Origin: an uncultured Lachnospiraceae bacterium
Lineage (GTDB): Bacteria; Bacillota; Clostridia; Lachnospirales; Lachnospiraceae
DNA: 38,222 nucleotides
Reading direction: 5' to 3'
Assembly (NCBI GenBank): GCA_947623805.1
Contig: CANQHZ010000032.1
Coordinates: 1 to 38,222 of the forward strand
This document shows positions 33,731-38,222 of this stretch, piece after piece. A program made the translations under genes and the position numbers. Numbering within the stretch: the first letter of the stretch is position 1; every line of letters begins with the position of its first letter. The notes beneath the pieces are model-generated. The model was not told the origin of the DNA and ran no database searches. It saw nothing but the letters and a program-made list of their open reading frames with translations.

Positions 33731-35590
33731 ATGCTTGCACAACATTCCAAAAAAGCTTCATATAAGCTGCAGCAGTACATCATATTGCTTACGCTTGCTA
33801 TCACGCTGAGCGTGGGAATCATGTTCAGCATAATATTTACGGGCCTTTACCGCAACTACCTGTCTGAATCGCTTGCGTCGTCGACCGCCGTAAACATGAA
33901 ATTTCTGACCGATTCGATTGACAATAATCTCGAATCGGTCATGCACCTGATTCACTGGGCTCAGAGCAATACGACAATCGGCAAATATATCGAAGCACCA
34001 GACGATTCCAATTACGGCATAATTGCACTCCAAGCGCACACGCGGCTTACAGAAGAATATCAAAACAATCCCGTCAGCTCAATGCTGCATAGAATTGTAA
34101 TCGGCGGCAAAAACCAGCGTTTTATCCAAATTGTCGCCGCCAAATATTCTTCCGCGCATAATCTCGGCGAGGAAATTCCCAAGCTACCATATTTCGAGGA
34201 CCTGTACAACGGCTCCGCAGGGCGACTGTCTACGGGATTGATAGACGATTCTTTTTATCCTTCCATGAGCAAAAAAGTAATTCCCATCGTCTGCCCCATA
34301 TACTCGCAATACCATTCAGACAAGGCAGGCTGGATTTTTTTGGAGGTTACGCAAGATATCTTTACCGCTCCGCTCCAATACTACAGCTATGCGCCTGACG
34401 CCCGCCTTTATCTGGTCTTGGACGGACACACTTACGAGCTTTCGGAAAACTGCGTGCTTCCCTCAGACTTTACGTACGATATTGAAAACGAAATCATTAA
34501 TTCCGCCTCCGGCAGCGCCACGGCACAAAAAGACTGCCACACGTATACTGTACACGAATATCCCGCAGATAAAAAATCTGTAATTGTCATTCGCCCACTG
34601 TCGCAAAAAAACTGTTATATTATACAGACAATTTCCAATCAGGAAATCAAAAAGCAAAATCAGATGCTTGTCTTAATCTGGGCTGTCATTCTGATTTTAA
34701 TGTCAATCGTAGCGCTTTTGCTTACTTTCTTTCTTCATAGATTTATAGCAGTGCCCGTAAAGAAACTTCAAAATCAAATCACCTCTATCGCGGGAGGAAA
34801 TTTTGAGCCGTCCGACTCAATTGAATGGAAACATGAACTTGGCGATATCGGACGCGGCGTAAATAAGCTCGCCTGCGATATGGAGCAGTTGATAGAAAAA
34901 CGTATCTCTGATGAAAAAGAGAAAAAAGATTTGGAGTACAAGATGCTTCAAAGCCAAATCAATCCGCATTTTTTGTACAATACGCTTAATTCCATTAAAT
35001 GGATGGCAGCAACCCAAGGAGCCGACGGAATCGCGGACATGACGACATCGCTCTCAAGGCTGCTGCGCAGCATTTCAAAAGGAACGAGCCACCTAATCCC
35101 TCTGTCGGAGGAGCTCGACCTTGTAAAAGACTACTTTAATATTCAAAATTACCGATACGGAGGCGCCATCGAATTTACTGTCACATGTGATGACAAGAGG
35201 CTGCTTGATGTTCTCATTATCAAATTCACGCTGCAGCCTATCGTGGAAAACGCTATCTTTCACGGATTAGAGCCGCGTGGAAATACAGGAACCATTCGCA
35301 TCACTGTTCAGGAGGAGCCGCTCTCAGACGGACAAAACGTAGAGATTATCGTCTATGACAACGGAATCGGCATTCCTCCGGAAAAGATAAAGGAGCTTTT
35401 GACAGACAACAGCGCTGCCCCATCGGAATTTTTCAGGGAAATCGGCATCGCCAACGTTCATAAGCGCCTGCAGTACGAGTTTGGTCCGCAATACGGCATC
35501 CGCATTGAAAGCGTTCCAAACCAATACACAAAGATGCATCTGATAATACCCAAAAACCTATCACCCGATAATCTCAACGGAGGTATGTAA
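33731..35590 (+). CDS. YesM-type sensor histidine kinase
   Basis: This 619-residue membrane kinase has TM1 at about 20-38, an extracellular sensing domain of about 270 residues, TM2 at about 312-338 (MLVLIWAVILILMSIVALLLTFFL), a HAMP segment, then the HisKA_5/LytS-type phosphorylation site: His413 in LQSQINPHFLYNTLNSIKWM. The ATPase domain has QPIVENAIFHGLEP (N box), VYDNGIGIPPEKI (G1) and GIGIANVHKRLQYEFG (G2). It likely senses the oligosaccharide or the loaded binding protein and phosphorylates the regulator encoded next; the stop codon overlaps the next start by 1 bp. Family members sit beside carbohydrate ABC operons, as here. Confidence 0.95.
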   Translation: MLAQHSKKASYKLQQYIILLTLAITLSVGIMFSIIFTGLYRNYLSESLASSTAVNMKFLTDSIDNNLESVMHLIHWAQSNTTIGKYIEAPDDSNYGIIALQAHTRLTEEYQNNPVSSMLHRIVIGGKNQRFIQIVAAKYSSAHNLGEEIPKLPYFEDLYNGSAGRLSTGLIDDSFYPSMSKKVIPIVCPIYSQYHSDKAGWIFLEVTQDIFTAPLQYYSYAPDARLYLVLDGHTYELSENCVLPSDFTYDIENEIINSASGSATAQKDCHTYTVHEYPADKKSVIVIRPLSQKNCYIIQTISNQEIKKQNQMLVLIWAVILILMSIVALLLTFFLHRFIAVPVKKLQNQITSIAGGNFEPSDSIEWKHELGDIGRGVNKLACDMEQLIEKRISDEKEKKDLEYKMLQSQINPHFLYNTLNSIKWMAATQGADGIADMTTSLSRLLRSISKGTSHLIPLSEELDLVKDYFNIQNYRYGGAIEFTVTCDDKRLLDVLIIKFTLQPIVENAIFHGLEPRGNTGTIRITVQEEPLSDGQNVEIIVYDNGIGIPPEKIKELLTDNSAAPSEFFREIGIANVHKRLQYEFGPQYGIRIESVPNQYTKMHLIIPKNLSPDNLNGGM

Positions 35591-37209
35591 TGTATAAATT
35601 GTTAATCATTGATGACGAGCCTTTAGTCCAAGCAGGAATCCGTTCAATGCTCCCCTGGGAGGAGCTGCAGATAAGCGTCTGCGGCATTGCCTCAAACGGC
35701 CAACTCGGATGGGAAATTATGGAACGCGAGCATCCCGACATCGTTATTACGGACGTAAAAATGCCCGTAATGTCAGGTCTGGAGCTTTTAAAGAAGACTC
35801 GCGACGCATATCCGCACAATGATTATCCTGCCTTTATTATTTTGACAAGCTATGAAGAATTTCAGATGGCAAAGGAAGCGCTTACTTACCATGCCGCGGA
35901 CTATCTGGTGAAAATCGAGCTGACTCCCGAAATGTTAAAGGCGTCCGTTTTGCGTGCCATAGACATTATTGCCAAATCGCCTGCCTTGTCGGATTCGGCA
36001 AAGGAATTGCCGACAACGGATTTTCAGATGCTTCAGGAAAAGTTTTTCATCCGGCTGCTACATAATCTCTACGATTCGCCAAAGCAGTTTGAAATGTTGA
36101 TGCATGACTTAAATATCCCTTTGTCTTACGCCGCCTACCAATGCTGCTATTTCGAGATGCGCAATGATTCTATCGACAAAATGGATATTCAAAAGCAGAT
36201 TGTCCTGTATACCAACTCCTATCAGCTGCTGCAGAAAATTATGGACAAATATCTCGCCGAGCAGCAAATCCACGCATGCTTTGTGACGCTTGATAGAAAA
36301 CACGGGGCAATCATATTGTTGTATGACGCGGTTTTAGACATGGGAAACGACACTCGGATAGATTCTTATCTGCAGCAGATTTGCACCTCTTTAATCAGTT
36401 ACTACAAAACTACTTTAAAAATCGGCATTGGAACAATTGTTTCAGAGCCGCTTGCAATCGCTGATTCCTACCAGTCTGCCCGAGCCGCTTTTGCAAGCAT
36501 CACTGATTCGGAGGGCATTGCCAACATATCCTCTGTAAAGTCCGACAGCTGCATGGTTTTTAATCTTTCCATTATAAAAGACGACCTCAGCCGCGCCTTT
36601 TCAGAATACGACGAGACACTGCTCGGAAGCGTATTGGACCAGGTCATTGCCCTATTTGAAGAACACCCGTCACATTATGTGCAGGCACTTGATGCCGCCT
36701 GCAACCTGCTTTTTCTGTCCATTTCGCTGATGCCGAATGGGGAGGCCCTGCTTTCATCGCTTTTTGAGGACTATAATGACGGTTATCGCTCTATTTACCG
36801 CCAAAACACGACGGAGCAGGTCATCATATGGCTTCACCAGTTCCGCGACCGCCTCTGTCAAAGCTTTATCGAGCATAAAAAAGAGCACAGGCACCATATC
36901 GTTGATAATGTGAAAAAGTATATAGAAACTCACATATCGCAAAGGCTGAATTTGAATGATGTCGCCGCGATTTACGGCATTTCTCCCAATTATCTAAGCT
37001 CGCTTTTCAAAAAGTACAATTACTGCGGGTACTCCGAGTACATTACGGAACGCAAGATTGCGGAGGCCAAGCGTATGATGCAGGACGGCAACATCAAGGT
37101 TTACGAAGTAGCCGATGCGCTGGGGTTTGAAAACGCGTTCTATTTCAGCAAGGTTTTTAAGAAAGTAGAGGGCATCTCGCCTACGGAATATCTGAATAGG
37201 CTGAAATGA
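35590..37209 (+). CDS. YesN-type response regulator with AraC DNA-binding domain
   Basis: This 539-residue protein has a receiver domain at 1-120 with Asp8-Asp9, phosphoacceptor Asp55 in IVITDVKMPVMSG and a Lys in YLVKIE. A middle region of about 300 residues is of unknown detail. The C-terminal AraC-type double helix-turn-helix (about 437-539) reads LNDVAAIYGISPNYLSSLFKKYNYCGYSEYITERKIAEAKRMMQD, then VADALGFENAFYFSKVFKKVEGISPTEYLNRL. GGAGGT just before the ATG lies within the kinase gene. It probably activates the divergent uronide operon, whose promoter has a weak -35. The pair ends with a long hairpin. Confidence 0.95.
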   Translation: MYKLLIIDDEPLVQAGIRSMLPWEELQISVCGIASNGQLGWEIMEREHPDIVITDVKMPVMSGLELLKKTRDAYPHNDYPAFIILTSYEEFQMAKEALTYHAADYLVKIELTPEMLKASVLRAIDIIAKSPALSDSAKELPTTDFQMLQEKFFIRLLHNLYDSPKQFEMLMHDLNIPLSYAAYQCCYFEMRNDSIDKMDIQKQIVLYTNSYQLLQKIMDKYLAEQQIHACFVTLDRKHGAIILLYDAVLDMGNDTRIDSYLQQICTSLISYYKTTLKIGIGTIVSEPLAIADSYQSARAAFASITDSEGIANISSVKSDSCMVFNLSIIKDDLSRAFSEYDETLLGSVLDQVIALFEEHPSHYVQALDAACNLLFLSISLMPNGEALLSSLFEDYNDGYRSIYRQNTTEQVIIWLHQFRDRLCQSFIEHKKEHRHHIVDNVKKYIETHISQRLNLNDVAAIYGISPNYLSSLFKKYNYCGYSEYITERKIAEAKRMMQDGNIKVYEVADALGFENAFYFSKVFKKVEGISPTEYLNRLK

Positions 37210-37211
37210 TC

Positions 37212-37281
37212 AAAGAGGGTTGTCGCACCAGAAGGGGCATATCAATCAAGGGAACATATCAAAAACTGCGGCAGCCTCTTT
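37212..37281. terminator. long hairpin after the regulator gene
   Basis: AAAGAGGGTTGTCGCA (37212-37227) pairs with TGCGGCAGCCTCTTT (37267-37281) with one bulge and G-U pairs, and a loop of about 39 bases. TCTTAATT follows. It separates convergent genes. The left arm shares TGTCGCAC with the hairpin after thiC (11850-11918). Confidence 0.75.
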
Positions 37282-37282
37282 C

Positions 37283-38222
37283 TTAATTATTTGACCTTTT
37301 CTTGTCCTCTAAGCTAATCCTCTCCACAATAGTCCAGTTATCTGGGTTCAATACATCCCCATTAATTTCCACTTTAACATAGGGCATGTCTCCTCGATCA
37401 AAGATAAAAATGCGTTTTCGCTCTTGCATTTCACCTATATCTTCTAAGGTTTGACCATATTTTGCCGTATTTTGAGGAACAATTGTATTTATAATACTGG
37501 CAATCATCTCTGTATGAGATACCGGAGCCTTGCTTTCATGCACACCTTTCCATGTTGAATGAGCATGTTTCACTAATAAAATAGGGCTTGATGTATTAAT
37601 TAATTTTCTTTTTTCCAGCAGGACAAATCTATAAGAATCATACAAATAATTTTCACCATGATCCGCAGTTATATAAATTTCGCTACTATCATACAGACCT
37701 AAAGCTTTTAATTGATTTAGATATTCATATACAATCTTAAGGCTTCCCTTTGCCTGTGAAATCATAGCCTCATAATTACCCAAATAGTCTACTGGCATGA
37801 AATCCTCTGTCATATTAAAAGAAGGATGCGCACCATACATATGATATAACTTAAAACTACCTATACTTGTTTTATCGGATATGCTTAATCCGGTATCCTT
37901 AAGAGCATTCCAAAACGGATAATCATAATCAACTTCCCATACTGTAAAGTCATTTTTCCGCAATGTACTAAAATCATCAGTCTTATAAGAATAATTATCT
38001 TTAAGAATAAATGGCGATATTTGATATTTTGAGCATTTTAACATTAAACGAACCGTATCAAAACCATAATATTTAGGTTTATATGTTGTCCAATTGTCTA
38101 TTTTATCCAACAATTGCTGTGGTAAATATTTAGGTTCTGTATATACAGAAATATCATAACCCGCCTCTGATATATCTTCCAACATAGTACCATTACCATA
38201 CGGTGGCTCTTTAATACCCCCC
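37283..38222 (-). CDS. sulfatase/alkaline-phosphatase superfamily protein, 5'-truncated by window end
   Basis: The frame is open to the edge of the window, so this is the C-terminal part (about 312 codons) of a longer gene; an internal ATG at 38185 is not the true start. Visible sulfatase-fold motifs are FKLYHMYGAHPSFNMTEDF, where the His/Gly segment holds the substrate side, and YITADHGENYLYDS, the metal-binding Asp-His. PPYGNGTMLEDISEAGYDISVYT also fits the family. Such C-terminal domains occur in membrane-bound LTA-synthase or phosphoethanolamine-transferase-like enzymes that decorate surface polymers; which one is not decidable here. The gene is AT-rich, like the membrane protein at 3062-4666. 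The stop is 2 bp from the convergent hairpin. Confidence 0.8.
   Translation of the reverse strand, partial: GGIKEPPYGNGTMLEDISEAGYDISVYTEPKYLPQQLLDKIDNWTTYKPKYYGFDTVRLMLKCSKYQISPFILKDNYSYKTDDFSTLRKNDFTVWEVDYDYPFWNALKDTGLSISDKTSIGSFKLYHMYGAHPSFNMTEDFMPVDYLGNYEAMISQAKGSLKIVYEYLNQLKALGLYDSSEIYITADHGENYLYDSYRFVLLEKRKLINTSSPILLVKHAHSTWKGVHESKAPVSHTEMIASIINTIVPQNTAKYGQTLEDIGEMQERKRIFIFDRGDMPYVKVEINGDVLNPDNWTIVERISLEDKKRSNN
38217..38222 (-). repeat. G tract (at least six) at the window end
   Basis: The plus strand ends in CCCCCC, so the sulfatase-type gene enters a run of six or more G in its coding strand at the edge, encoding Gly-Gly before IKEPPYGNG. Its true length cannot be seen. It resembles the G9 tract at 4616-4624, which is likewise followed by TAT. 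Confidence 0.5.

Overview
This 38.2-kb window looks like a chromosomal segment of an anaerobic gut-type Clostridia, most likely Lachnospiraceae. That is inferred from the gene set (archaeal/eukaryotic-type short ProRS, YesMN-type two-component control of a carbohydrate ABC operon, a uronate pathway with SDR-type UxuB, a TipAS-type MerR regulator) and from strong AGGAGG ribosome binding sites. No rRNA, tRNA, CRISPR array, integrase or transposase was seen.

Layout. (1) 1-1480: the end of a probable accessory island, with an XRE regulator overlapped by an AT-rich PIN-like nuclease gene, two GTACCCA repeats and a strong hairpin, abutting the 3' end of guaA, a known type of island insertion site. 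(2) 1482-4666: guaA and, upstream of it, an AT-rich polytopic GT-C-like membrane protein whose 5' end carries a G9 tract (possible contingency locus). (3) 4931-7731: a DJ-1/PfpI protein, a TipAS-type MerR regulator with its own 19-bp-spacer promoter, a small PD-(D/E)xK (CdiA C-terminal-like) nuclease gene and a half-size EamA transporter. (4) 7861-11918: a TPP-riboswitch-controlled thiamine operon thiM-thiE-thiD-thiC ending in a long hairpin. (5) 11977-18103: an HD-GYP-REC protein, proS, a secreted/anchored transglutaminase-like protein, and a class Ic aspartate aminotransferase.

(6) 18228-21313: a decayed neighbourhood. There is a fragment of an AI-2E-type permease, then uxuB and uxuA preceded by a deletion-fusion remnant: the first residues of a GH43 enzyme joined to a frameshifted GH2 C-terminus. 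Two related ACTTGTA-type palindromes suggest a shared, GntR-like uronate regulator not encoded here. (7) 21314-24744: carB without an adjacent carA. (8) 24783-25342: a BrnT/BrnA-type toxin-antitoxin pair with a perfect 16-bp palindrome over its -10 box. (9) 25477-37281: a seven-gene uronide uptake and degradation operon (solute-binding lipoprotein, two permeases, GH88 unsaturated glucuronyl hydrolase, DUF624/YesL protein, F5/8C-like protein, DUF2264 protein) facing a divergent YesM/YesN-type kinase and AraC-type regulator. (10) 37283-38222: the 3' part of a sulfatase-superfamily gene, cut off by the window end inside another G tract.

Working together: the YesMN pair probably activates uptake of an oligomeric uronide; GH88 releases the unsaturated uronic acid; UxuA/UxuB interconvert fructuronate, mannonate and KDG for the saturated uronates. 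Candidates for a less described system are the XRE-PIN pair at guaA, the poly-G-tract surface genes, and the GH43/GH2 fusion scar in the uxu operon.
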